The translations under genes and the position numbers were made by a program. 64,000 nucleotides of DNA, from the NCBI GenBank assembly GCA_950097015.1, contig CATNEN010000007.1:7293501-7357500 (forward strand). The letters are read 5' to 3'. This DNA is from Macrostomum hystrix (lineage: Eukaryota > Platyhelminthes > Macrostomidae). Positions within the stretch are counted from its first letter, which is position 1, and each line of letters starts with the position of its first letter. The notes beneath the pieces are model-generated. The model searched no databases, was not told where the DNA came from, and was given only the letters and a program-made list of their open reading frames with translations. Of the stretch, positions 11,390 through 22,725 are shown one piece after another.

Positions 11390-11772
11390 AAACGCTGTTT
11401 AATTCACATTCTGTGTAATTCACATTGTACCATGACTACGTGGCTATCGGGCGGGCTGATATTCGATTATTGCCATAGACGATGTCATTTTGGCCCGAAA
11501 AGTTGGGCCGATAATGGATTATTTTTGTGTATTTTAACGTATAGCCACATACTATAAGCCACATAGTCTATGGTACAATCACAGTATTACCCAGGCTTTG
11601 CGGGCGATAATGAGAAATCCCTCGGGCGCCTTCGGCGCCCTCTGGCTTTCCCATTATCGCCCTGAAAGCCTGGGTAATAATATACTATTTCTCGCTACGC
11701 TCGCCTCGATGCCATTAATCGCAGCCTCGGACATTCTAACCATAGACTATGATGAATTAAACAGCCTTTATC
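11390..11772. mobile_element. Fold-back element with nested inverted repeats
   Basis: The outer arms are AAACGCTGTTTAATTCAC at about 11390 and its near-complement ending at about 11770 (16 of 18 match). Inside lie two further inverted repeats: 11426-11577 (arms TGTACCAT..GTGGCTAT against ATAAGCCAC..ATGGTACA) and the near-perfect hairpin 11585-11679. No coding sequence is present. This is the structure of a fold-back or MITE-like non-autonomous element. The family is unknown. Confidence 0.6.
11585..11679. repeat. 95-bp near-perfect hairpin
   Basis: The left arm starts TATTACCCAGGCTTT and the right arm ends AAAGCCTGGGTAATA. Pairing continues through GGGCGATAATG / CATTATCGCCC to an apex GGCGCCTTCGGCGCC, which has a UUCG-type loop if transcribed. 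Only a few mismatches occur over about 45 pairs. Confidence 0.85.
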
Positions 11773-12087
11773 ATATATGAAATTCGATTGCTTATTTTCG
11801 GGGGGCATCCCATCTGTCATGATTGATAGACATATAGGTTTAGACCATTTGATTCCGACCATACAGTCACGAAGCAGCCAGTCGGTCAGTGGTTGCAAAA
11901 CGTAAAAGCCGAATTCAAAGTTCACTTAAATGTTCCATATAATGCTCCTTATTCCGAGGAGATTATAGATATAATATCCTAGTTTTTGTGAAATAATCAC
12001 ACCAAAAATTGCCATAGACAACACATTCCCGGCTCAGAATATTACAATTTTTAACGATTAAATAAGCAATCGTATTTTATATTCAAA

Positions 12088-12327
12088 TAAAATCCGATTG
12101 CTTATTTTAGAGACGTTTAATGGGCGCCTTCAGAGCGAGGAATTGGCAGTGTGTGGTACAGACTACTTTAATTCCGAGACCTTTACATCATATAATGGGC
12201 CTCAATATAAAATCCGGCTGCTTATTTTATTGACAGCTATTGGGCTCATTCTTTGCCAGGAACGCCTAGTCTATGGTTTAAAGTGCTATAATTCCAGGAC
12301 CATCAAATCATTTGATGGGCTCCAAAA
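12088..12327. repeat. Diverged 120-bp tandem duplication
   Basis: The segment beginning AAATCCGATTGCTTATTTT at about 12088 is repeated at about 12208 as AAATCCGGCTGCTTATTTT. Both carry the parallel motifs CTTTAATTCCGAGACC / CTATAATTCCAGGACC and ATGGGCCTC / ATGGGCTCC. The second unit forms the left arm of the 12267-12385 hairpin. Confidence 0.6.
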
Positions 12328-12385
12328 TGAAGACCATCAAATGATTTGATGGTCCTGAAATAAAAGCAGTTTGAACCATAGACTA
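12267..12385. mobile_element. 119-bp palindromic element with nested palindromes
   Basis: The left end TAGTCTATGGTT is matched by the right end AACCATAGACTA (one mismatch inside the arm). The arms of about 50 bp include CAGGACCATCAAATCATTTG, and each arm contains its own perfect palindrome CCATCAAAT-N-ATTTGATGG. This gives a cruciform-prone, MITE-like structure with no coding capacity. Confidence 0.75.
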
Positions 12386-12779
12386 AACAGAACTAAACTG
12401 TGTATTTAAATGCATAAAAAATAACTGGAATTATATACTGTATAACAAAGATTATAAATACTATTTATAATCTTTGCTGTATAACGAAGCAACAAAAAGA
12501 CAATTTTCAAGCAAAACTATTGAAATTTGAAACATATTTCGTTTCTTTCAACAATAGGCAGTGCATTAAACGTTTCACAAACTCACTTTTAAACTGAATT
12601 TCGATTTTAGCTCGATCAATGATGATAGACTTGACACCGTGGTTAGTAATAGACCGTATTATTGTCGCTATCTAATTATTCTTCCATCGCGGTGTGGTTT
12701 AAGAGAAAGCTACAAAAGAAAGCAATTCGGATTTCGTCTAGCTAATACTGTCTTAAATTCATGGAAAATTTGTCTATGG

Positions 12780-12960
12780 TTCCAATGGGGCTTTGCCCCC
12801 ACGCCCCCAATCGGGGCTTTGCCCCGACACTCCCGATGGCTGCACCGCATTCGGCGCGGCTCATTTATTCTTGCATAGAATGCGCATTAAACAATATACA
12901 TGATCTAATATACTTCTCGGCTTCGCCTCGGCCAGGGAAACGCATCCTCGGACTTTCTTT
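12780..12960. repeat. Cluster of short GC-rich palindromes
   Basis: GGGGCTTTGCCCC occurs twice, and TCGGCTTCGCCTCGG once, in otherwise AT-rich DNA. Similar GAGGCGAAGCCGA elements recur at 42.48-42.56 kb. They are preceded by TCTATGGTT at about 12774. Confidence 0.6.
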
Positions 12961-13199
12961 TCCATAGAACAATGTGATAGAAGCACGCGGCTTTCTCATG
13001 CAGCAATCGTTTGTTAATTGCTGCACTCAAAAGCCGTGCGCGCTATCTCTCTCCATTATAGTTAAGAAAATTTTCGAAGCACTTTTTATTTTGCAACGCC
13101 GGAATTTATCTTCAAGCAAAGCGATCTTCTTTTGCTTTTTTTGCAAAACCTTACGTAATAAATCAATTAAATTCAGCTTAAAAAGAACTATGAAACAGT

Positions 13200-13310
13200 T
13201 TTAAGTACTGTTTAGTAATACTTAGTAGTTTACTAGTTTAGTAGTAAGTTTAGTAAACTACTCTAGTTTAGTAGTTTAGTAGTTTAGTAGTTTAGTAATA
13301 GAGTATAGAG
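13200..13310. repeat. TTTAGTAG-type simple repeat
   Basis: Short repeats of AGTTTAGT over about 100 bp in AT-rich DNA. Confidence 0.8.
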
Positions 13311-14821
13311 TTAAGAGACAAGAATATATACTACGCGGGAGACTTCTAGTAGCCCTGTTAGTTTCAGAGACAACCTGTCGTTTGTTGGGTAGATTTATTG
13401 CGATCGAATGAACAGTTTGCAGTAGACTTGAATTTCCACGTATATCATTTGTGCACCTGTGAGATATTTAAGCAGAACTCGTTTATTTGAATTTGAAACC
13501 GATATATTTTTAAGCAATATTTTTGCTGTCTGAAGGAAATATTTCTATATGTTCCAGTAAATCTTTTCATCCCTCATTTACGACACACTGAAGCCAGTTC
13601 TTGATGAATTTGCTATGACCAAAAAATTTTATAATTAAAAAAATTTCACTGAGGTTAGAATTAATTTCGAAAAAAATTGACAGAGAAAAAAATAAGAAAA
13701 ATATATTTGTTACTTTGCATGCAAATTGAGTTCACGCTAATTTCAACAGAGATTTTTTAATTTATATTAATTTTGCGTCTAGTTTCCACAGCTACTTGCT
13801 TCAAACTTTTTCGGGCTAGTCTTGACTTAATTTATTAAAAAAACAGCTTAATATAGTGCATATTTAGTATAGTTATGTTGCTGTGAAATGTAGCAGCTTT
13901 TGCACGATTACACCGTCTAAAAGGTATTTTCATGTTCTGAATAAAACTAGTACATATGTTCTAGTATCTTCAAATATACTAAAACTACAAGTCCATGTAA
14001 AAATTATATATATATATAACTTTCTTTAAATATGGAATCCTTATATTATAGCGTCATATCATATATAAAGTCTTAAACTGCCAAATTATTTTTTTATTTT
14101 GTATTTAATTTGTATTTGTATTAAATAGAATACTATATTGGATCATTTTGGCAACTTTCATAAATATAAACAATTTTTACAAATAATATGAATACTTCTC
14201 TTCAAAACCAAAATTTTCTATAAATCTACATTTTTTAACACAAAATGAAAATTATAACCCACACCAAAGAAGAATTGTAAATTAAAGAACCCATCGGCAT
14301 TGTAAAGTTTAAGAATATTTTGCTGAAGCAGTATTTTGTAAATGAACTAATGCATTTTTTGTTGCTTTTGACCATAGCACACTGTAGAATTATTTTTTAA
14401 ATTATTTTTTAAAAAGTAGTTTATTTGCCCAAATTAGACAATCAATATTTTGTGTTTGCTAGCTAAATGTCATATATGTGATACTATTCTAATCTTCAGG
14501 TGTAACACTTGAAGGTAGGATTATCTACCAATAAATAAATAAATTATGCAGTTATATTTTAAAAAGACTTCAGTTATGCAAAAATATTTCTTTGAAAAGA
14601 ATTGTTAATGTATAATTGTGCGTTTTTTTATATTTCTGTATTAGAGAGCGAAATAAAGTTGCTAATTGGAATCTGTTATAAGAGCAAGAGTAACATTGAA
14701 TTATGCTTAACCTTGAAATATAACGCTCGTAGGGTGATGTTATCCCTTCAGCGAACCCCAACCTTATAGCCAGTTTTTTACCCCAGTCAGAAGGTGACCC
14801 GCCGCATGCTTGGCTAGACAG
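13311..14821. other. AT-rich intergenic stretch
   Basis: Very AT-rich, with no open frame of note and no recognisable repeat. It lies 5' of the Slp gene and may include its upstream regulatory DNA or an unseen 5' non-coding exon. Confidence 0.4.
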
Positions 14822-17800
14822 TGGCGGGGCTGCAGCAGCCGGCGGCAGAGGTCGCCCATCCACCCAGACGCCGTCAGCAGTCAGTGGAGGACAGAGAAAA
14901 CGCAAGAGCAAGCAACGATGAGAGAACTGTTGAAGAGGCCGAGGAATCCGGACTCATCACCATCAGCTTCTTGTCTGACCGAAACCACACAGAGTCCGTG
15001 CTGCTGGTTCACCAGCACGGCTGCTCAAGAACGAGACCGCCTCCGGACTCGAGCCCCGCACGCTACCGACAAAAGTAAGTCAGATTGAGATTTCATGACT
15101 GTCAACCCTGATACCAATGAACCCTGATCTATTAGGACAGTGAACCCTGATTTATTGGGACTGTGAACACTGATCTATTAGGACAGTGAACCCTGATCTA
15201 TTGGTACACTGAACCCTGATTTATTGAGACAGTGAACCCTGATTTATTGGGACTGTGAACACTGATCTATTAGGACAGTGAACCCTGATCTATTGGTACA
15301 CTGAACCCTGATTTATTGAGACAGTGAACCCTGATTTATTGGGACAGCCAACCCTGCAGCGACAGTGAACCCTGATCTATTGGGACTGTGAACACTGATC
15401 TATCGGAACAGTGAACCCTGATCTATTGGGACAGTGAACCCTGATCTATTGGGACTGTGAACACTGATCTATCGGAACAATGAACCCTGATCTATTGGGA
15501 CTGTGAACCCTGATCTATCGGAACAGTGAACCCTGATCTATTGGGACTGTGAACACTGATCTATCGGAACAGTCAACCCTGATCTATTAAGACTGTGAAC
15601 ACTGATCTATCGGAACAGTGAACCCTGATCTATTGCGACAGCCAACCCTAATCTATCGGAACAGTGAACCCGGATCTATTGGGACTGTGAACCCTGATCT
15701 ATTGGTACAGTGAACCCTGATCTATTGGGACAGTGAACCCTGATCTATTGGGACAGTGAACCCTTGTCTGTTGGTACAGTGAACCCTTATCTATTGGGAC
15801 AGTGAACCCTGATCTATTGGTACAGTGAACCCTGATCTATCGGAACAGTGAACCCTGATCTATTGGGACTGTGAACCCTGATCTATTGGGACAGTGAACC
15901 CTGATCTATTGGTACAGTGAACCCTGATCTATTGGGACTGTGAACCCTTGACTACTGAACTGTCATTTTTCATGAACCAGAACTAAAATGAAAGAACTTT
16001 CGGAGAAAATTCAAAATCTGAATGTGCTCAGGGACGGAATAGCAGAAACTGATACCAGAATCGCAGTAATGGTTAGTCGGAATCGCAGGAACTGATGCTA
16101 GAAACGCAGGAACTGACGCTGGAATCGCAGGAACAGTAGCCGAAATCGTAGAAATGTTTAGTTGGAATCGCCTGAACTGACGCTGGAATCGCAGGAACTG
16201 TAGTCATAATGCCAGGAATGGTTAGTGGGAGTGGTCGCTGGAACTGAAACCAGAATCGAGTTGTTTTTGACCCGAGAAACTGTTTCTGGAGCAGCTAGTC
16301 AGTGTGATTGAAGAATGCACAGAATTTTAGGAAAAAAGTGGATTCTAAGGAAGTCAGTCTTCCAATTGTGGACTTCCCGCCCTCCCCCCCAGGTGCATCG
16401 CAGCTGTCTGGCCCGCGGCGATGCGGTCGAGAAATCCCCAGATGCCATTTCAGAGAGACAGGCGGACTCGAACAGCTCCTTGTCACTGAGACAGAGATTA
16501 ACCCCCGGGTTCAATCCAGAGGCTCCCTTGCAGCCCAGCCAGGGCTGGAAATTAGCCCAGGCAATTGAAGAGGCCGGCCGGATGAGCCTCGCTGCAGAAT
16601 CCCTATCCAATTTCTGATCCCCGATGGTTGCCCATGCGCTGCTGCAGCTTCTTCCCCACCCCAACTCGGTGCGCCCTCTTCCCCTACAACCTGTTGCCCT
16701 TCTCAAAATATTCTCCGCTTGTGTCTCATTCACTCGATCCTCAAGTGGGCCTGTCTGTATCCCAAAATTTCTTTCCCCTCTGTCTGTATGCCTCTCGCCC
16801 TGAGCTTCTGTCTCTATCTACACGGGGTGTGTATAATCTGCCCAACACCCGGGCCTAAGCCCCCACTCGTTCCTCCCCCCTGTTCGCCTCCGACTAGCAA
16901 AAAATATCTCGTGTGTCTGGATGGTCGTTCAATTCTAATTAATAATTCACGGAGAAGGCTGGGGGATTGGCGGGCAAGACGTCTGCAATTTTTTTGCTTT
17001 TTGTAGCTTTTCTAGAGTTTAGTTTGAGCGATCAACTACGTTGATCAAAAATTTAAAGTGCAATGCAGCTGCATTCCTCATGCGATGATGGGAATGTGTT
17101 TTAGCAGATCCCACTCATTGCAAAGACCGAGAATAATTACCATTGCCAGAGCCTCCACCCAAGCCCAGCTGCTCAAAGCAATCTATTGTTTATGTACAGT
17201 TTATATTAGACGGAATCAATTGCCAATGCCTAATTTATAAAACACACTATTTATATCTATACTTGCATTTCTCATTCAATAGAGATTGCAGTTTTGTTTA
17301 ACTGCGCCGGCATTATGATGTATTGATAGGCATTGTGAGACAATATACAATCTGCTTGAGTACTCCGATAGCGCCGTATAACCATTCTGTGTTCTGTGTG
17401 TTGCACTATTATTAGTTTGCCCCAAACATGCACTTTTTGCAGGCTGTGTGACGAAGCCTCCAAGAGATGGCTCAGCCTGAGGCGCCTTCATCAGCAGAAG
17501 AGCAACGACAGCGCAGAGCAGCAGCAGCAGCCACAGCAGCAGCAGCAGCAGCAGCAGAATCGTGACTTTCTTAGCTCTCTGTTTAATAAACTGTCAGGTA
17601 CGTCAAGCTGTCAAGCTGTCAAACTGGCTCATTCAAGCACTGAGATCGCCCTCTAAACAGTTTCCTTTAAAGTTTCTAAAGTTTCTCGGTTTCCATTTAG
17701 AAATCTATAGAAGCTCAATGGGCTTTCTACACCCACCGCAGCATCTGTGCTACTGTTTTGAGCGCGTTTCCAATATATTTTTCTATACATATCGGCTCCA

Positions 17801-20800
17801 TGAGAAATTCACCCATGCGACAAGTTTTTATGGGGATGATAAATTCCGCATTCATTATTGCCTAGTCTGAATTGATCAGTTATGATGTGAGGAAACCTTT
17901 GCAATTATCTCGCTAAAACATGCTTTTCCGCCGACTAAAAAATATTTTTTTTCAACAAAATGACCTCATGAAGCCAGGCTTATCGCTGGCGTTCCATGCC
18001 CCTTCAGCATTTATAAATAGTAAGGCCTTATCAACCGCGACGGCTAACCTCAGAAAATTCGAAACCATTTAAGGAAGCTTGTCAGTCGTGACCGCCGAGT
18101 CCTCTGACTCGCCTCCGACGCCGCGTCGTGAAGCCGTCGTCGATTTGAGGCAGCAGGCCTCCTTGGACAGCGAGCCAACGCCGCAGTCGCCACAGACGTT
18201 GACTTATCGACTATTTAATAAGACGCGGCCGCGAAGATTCAAGGAGAGCCCACCGGCCGCCGCCGCCGCCGCCAACGATACTGTGGACAGTGCCGACGCT
18301 GTGGTAGTCGACGACGGTGGCGACGTCGGAGATCGGATGCAGCTAGGCGAGGAACCAGGTGAGCGACGATTGGAGTGCTCACGGGAGTAAAAATTTTAAA
18401 ACTATAAAAGTGGCAATATGAGTGACTTTTTAAGTGACTACAGGAGTGACTACAGGAGTGACTTTAGGAGTGAATACAGGAGTGACTTTAGGAGTGACTA
18501 CAGGAGTGACTTTAGGAGTGAATACAGGAGTGACTTTAGGAATGAATACAGGAGTGACTTTAGGAGTGACTACAGGAGTGACTTTAGGATTGACTACAGG
18601 AGTTACTACAGAGTGACTATAGGAGTGACTACAGGAGTGACTATAGGAGTGAATTTAGGAGTGACTACAGGAGTGAATGCAGAATTGACTTTAGGAGTGA
18701 CTATAGGAGTGACTTTAGGAGTGACTACAGGAGTGACTTTAGGAGTGAATACAGGAGTGACTTTAGGAGTGAATACAGGAGTGACTACAGGAGTGACTTT
18801 AGGATTGACCACAGGAGTGACTACAGGAGTGACTTTAGGATTGACTACAGGAGTGACTTTAGGATTGACTACAGGAGTGACTTAAGGAGTTACTACAGGA
18901 GTGAATTTATGAGTGACTACAGGAGTGACTTTAGGGTTGACTACAGGAGTTACTACAGAGTGACTATAGGAGTGACTACAGAGTGACTATAGGAGTGAAT
19001 TTAGGAGTGACTACAGGAGTGAATGCAGAATTGACTTTAGGAGTGAATAAATAAGTGACTTTAGGAGTGACTACAGGAGTGACTACAGGAGTGACTTTAG
19101 GATTGACCACAGGAGTGACTACAGGAGTGACTTTAGGATTGACTACAGGAGTGACTTTAGGATTGACTACAGGAGTGACTTTAGGATTGACTACAGGAGT
19201 GACTTTAGGATTGACTACAGGAGTGACTTTAGGATTGACTACAGGAGTGACTTTAGGAGTGAATACAGGAGTGACTTTAGGAGTGACTACAGGAGTGACT
19301 TTAGGGTTGACTACAGGAGTTACTACAGAGTGACTATAGGAGTGACTACAGGAGTGACTATAGGAGTGAATTTAGGAGTGACTACAGGAGTGAATGCAGG
19401 AGTGACTTTAGGAGTGACTATAGGAGTGAATTTAGGAGTGACTACAGGAGTGAATGCAGGAGTGACTTTAGGAGTGAATACAGGAGTGATTTTAAGGTGA
19501 CAATAGCAGTTACAACAGGGCTCACAAACTGTATCAGTGAATATCAGTACAGTTCACAAGAGACATGGGAATGACAGGAGTCGCAGAGCACCCTGAGCAT
19601 AGTCTCGGATCAGGTACTGTCTGCGATTTCTCTCCGCCAAGGATTCGACGCCAGAGGAGAGGAAAGCGAAAGATCGATAGGCGAACAATATTGATGCGCA
19701 TGATGGGTTTCGCTATGAGCGGGGGAGAGGAGGATGATAGATGGTGTTGCTGGGCGCTGCTGATAAGATTGTTGCTGCAGCGACTGTGTTTGGCATGCAA
19801 TCAATTCTCTAAGAATAGCCCCACTGCCGGTGAGGGGAGAAGAATGCCTGGCTGTTGTCTGTTGCCGCACTCGCACAAACAGCCACTCCCCCGCTGCAGA
19901 CATTGTGAGATTCCTTCTGGAGCAGCAGGCCAAGTGCTGGCCCGGCCCCCTTAGCAACGGATCCGCAACGCAATTTGGTGAGAGTCCAGGATTCGAACTT
20001 TGGGATCCCAAAATACTCCAAGCCAAGCTAACAGTGCTGATGTGTACAAAAAATGCTCCTCAGGCCATCCGATATTTGAGCAGTCTCCGTCCTCTGCGGC
20101 GGATGCCGACACCTGTCTAGCAGTATCCAACTTCCCAGCTTCATCAACAGTCGCTGGAGCTGCGGCCGACGCCAAGTCAGCAGCAAGCGCGACTTCTCCA
20201 GCTGCAACGAGGTGCCCGGATGCGCCTCTGCTGTTGCCAGCTCAGAGTCTAGACAGCGCCGGTGGCCTCGCCGCGTCGCCACGCGCTGCATCGCCCTGCC
20301 TGTCCGCCTCCGTCCCGGCAGCATCGCCGGCAGCCAGCGACGTAGGCCGCCAGTCTAAAACCAACAACGCCGCCAATGATGGCTGCGGCTCGGTGAAGTT
20401 GGCGCTGGATTTTAACTTCAAGACGTCGGCCTTTGTTGTGCACATCATCGAGTGCCGAGACCTACCAGCTGGCGACGAGCGGAGAGTGCGCACTGATTGG
20501 TGAGTGCGTGGGCGGGCTATGACTGCACTGATTTGTGAATGCGTGGGCGGGCTGTAGTAGTCCAGAAGTGGTGAATGCGTGGGCGGGCTGTAGTAGTCCA
20601 GATTGGAAAATGCGTGGGCGGGCTGGAGTAGTTCAGATTGGTGAATGCGTGGGCGGGCTGGAGTAGTCCAGATTGGAAAATGCGTGGGCGGGCTGTAGTA
20701 GTCCAGAGTGGTGAATGCGTGGGCGGGCTGTAGTAGTCCAGATTGGTGAATGCGTGGGCGGGCTGTAGTAGTCCAGATTGGAAAATGCGTGGGCGGCATC

Positions 20801-22725
20801 TAAGTGAGTTTCATTCCCGCAGCTATGTAAAGACTTGTCTTCTTCCGGATCAAACTCGCAACGCAAAGAGACGAACAAAGGTGAAGAAAAACTCCACGTG
20901 CCCTATCTTCGACGAGAAGCTAAAGGTAGGAATTAATTGTTTTATTTGCAGCAAATGCAGCTTCGTCAGGAGAGCAGAATCGGAGTGCTATCTTAGCCTT
21001 ACTCGGGAGTTTTCCAGAATTTACAGTTACTAATTAGCGTAATAGCATTGCCAGTGCCTCGCTAATCACTATAGACAAGGATACAAATACCCTGTCCATT
21101 GACCCATTGGTTAGTATCGAATCAGCGCGCCGGACTTGGAGACACGCAAGTTGCGAGTCTCGGCCTGGCACAGCTCGGCCCTGCTGCACCCGGACCGGCC
21201 GCTCGGCGAGCTGGAAATGGGGCTCAGCTCGGCGCTGCTGGAATGCCGCGAGGCGCGCTGGTTCCGATTCAGTGCGCCGGCCCAGCCTGCGGCAGCCTCC
21301 GAGCTCCAACTGGCGCACCGAAAGTACATCGGTGAGGTTACGCTGTCGTTGAAGTATGTCACCCCGGCCAGTGTCAGCATCACCGACATCCGGCAAGTGA
21401 CCAGCCGGGGCGAGCTGCGAGTCTGGATCAAGGAGGCGCGCAACCTCGGTTCCGGTCGCTTCGGCACCGGCGCCGCCGACCCCTACATCAAACTGTGAGT
21501 CCGCGGAATAGGGCAACTGACTGAGTGATTAATAGTGAGCGAAGTGAATAGTGTGGAGTGAGCGAAGTGAATAGTGTGGATTGTGAGCTGTGTGCTCAGT
21601 GAGTAGTGAACAGTGCCCTCAGTGGCACTGTGGAGTGAGCAGTGTGCTCAGTGGCACTGTGGAGTGAGAATAGTGGTCAGTGGGAAGTGAGCAGTGTGCT
21701 CAGTGGCACTCTGGAGTGAGCAGAGTGGTCAGTGGGGAGTGAGAAGTGTGCTCACTGGGGAGTGAGCAGAGTGGTCAGTGGGGAGTAAGCAGAGTGGTCA
21801 GTGGGGAGTAAGCAGAGTGGTCAGTGGGGAGTGAGCAGAGTGGTCAGTGGGGAGTGAGCAGTGTGCTCACTGGGGAGTGAGCAGAGTGGTCAGTGGGGAG
21901 TGAGCAGTGTGCTCAGTGGCACTGTGGAGTGAGCAGAGTGGTCAGTGGGGAGTGAGCAGTGTGCTCAGTGGGGAATGAGCAGCCGGCTCTACCTGAACCC
22001 TGGCACCCGCAGGTGCCTGGCGCCCGGACTGCAACCAGACGGCAGCGTCAGCAAGCTCCGCACACCGCCAGTGCGCCGCTCCTGCAGTCCAGTGTGGAAT
22101 CTGGTCCTGAAGTTCGAGAATGTCTCTGCCGCGGAGCTGCACTCGCGCCGCCTGGAGCTGACAGTGTGGGACAAGTACAGGCTGATGCCCGGCAGCAAGA
22201 CCTGCCTGGGCTGCGTACTACTTCAATGCGAGCATGAAGGTTAGTCGCTTATTGACGCCTCAGAAGAGCCAAGCCTTCTTTACATTAACAGAAGATAAGA
22301 CTACTTGTGCAGATGAAATACACGTCCTTTTAATAAGGGCCAGTGAGTTGTGTGACAGTGGAGCTCAGGGGGCAGCGGAACGAGCAGAACCGTCTCATTA
22401 GCTGCTAGCGAATCGATTTAGCTTGATCGTGTGCTGCGATTGACAACAAAACGGAGTCACAGAATGGGCGGATCGAGTGACAGGATATGGGTGACAGAGA
22501 AGGGGTGACTGAGGAGACGGAGTGACAGGAAATAGTGTACATCACTGCTTCATTACTTCAGACCACAAAGTGTCTCACACGGCCTCGTCGTCTCTGAGTC
22601 AGTCGCCGGCGCGCCAGTCGGCAGAGTCGCGCATGTGGCGTACGGTGCTGCAGCGGCACAACGTCTGGGTGGACGGCAACTTTCAGCTGCGCGAGTCGCT
22701 GCTGCCCTGTTCGGACTGCTCATGA
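14822..22725 (+). CDS. Synaptotagmin-like protein (Slp / bitesize type), tandem C2 domains
   Basis: Eight exons with matching phases: 14822-15074 (5' border tentative), 17443-17597, 18086-18358, 20064-20499, 20823-20925, 21115-21494, 22013-22239, 22562-22725 (TGA). They join to about 663 codons. The first ~330 residues are low in complexity (poly-Gln in exon 2, poly-Ala in exon 3). C2A spans about residues 335-470: KLALDFNFKTSAFVVHI, YVKTCLLPDQTRNAKRRT and LETRKLRVSAWH, all typical of Slp proteins. C2B covers about 475-640: GEVTLSLKY, GELRVWIKEARNL, ADPYIKL, then LELTVWD. The end MWRTVLQRHNVWVDGNFQL matches the Slp C-terminal pattern. Slp proteins tether vesicles to the plasma membrane; several bind Rab27 through an N-terminal helix domain that I do not see here. 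An upstream exon with the start ATG is probably missing from this model. The C2 half is secure, exons 1-3 less so. Confidence 0.85.
15105..15955. repeat. 23-bp minisatellite in Slp intron 1
   Basis: About 35 copies of a unit like GAACCCTGATCTATTGGGAC plus AGT. The array starts about 30 bp after the GTAAGT donor of the first exon. A weaker repeat (ATCGCAGGAACTGACGCTGG type) follows at about 16050-16220. Confidence 0.95.
17780..17796 (+). promoter_or_regulatory. Recurrent 17-bp motif, copy 2
   Basis: TTTCTATACATATCGGC, inside intron 2 of the Slp gene, on the same strand as the other copies. Confidence 0.35.
18419..19500. repeat. 12-bp minisatellite in Slp intron 3
   Basis: Alternating 12-bp units AGTGACTACAGG and AGTGACTTTAGG with variants (GAATACAGG, GATTGAC). 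The array begins about 60 bp after the donor. A distinctive block containing AGTTACTACAGAGTGACTAT recurs at about 18601, 18948 and 19318, showing larger segmental duplication. The unit is a multiple of 3, so long repeat-coded open frames appear here; they are not genes. Confidence 0.95.
19978..20040 (-). mobile_element. tRNA-like segment, possible SINE relic
   Basis: On the minus strand AAAGTTCGAATCCTGGACTC contains a good pol III B box. The A-box part is weak. It lies just upstream of exon 4 of the Slp gene. Confidence 0.3.
20486..20800. repeat. 35-bp minisatellite starting at the Slp intron 4 donor
   Basis: About eight units of the type GATTGGTGAATGCGTGGGCG followed by GGCTGTAGTAGTCCA. The first unit overlaps the exon 4 / intron 4 junction itself: the true donor reads GATTG|GTGAGTGCGTGGGCG. 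Later units carry GTGAATG or GGAAAATG in place of GTGAGTG, so the donor is weakened in each copy. Confidence 0.9.
21530..21985. repeat. About 20-bp minisatellite in Slp intron 6
   Basis: Units such as GGGGAGTGAGCAGAGTGGTC and GTGTGCTCAGTGGCACTGTG repeat from about 35 bp after the donor almost to the acceptor. Nearly every unit contains GTGAG, the same core as the donor. Confidence 0.9.

Noticed and set aside
18418-19333. Glycine/threonine/valine repeat frames
   Set aside because: Repeat-coded frames of the 12-bp array in Slp intron 3.
20084-20499. Slp exon 4 starting at 20084
   Set aside because: It would need a phase 0 upstream exon; exon 3 ends in phase 1, which fits the acceptor before 20064.
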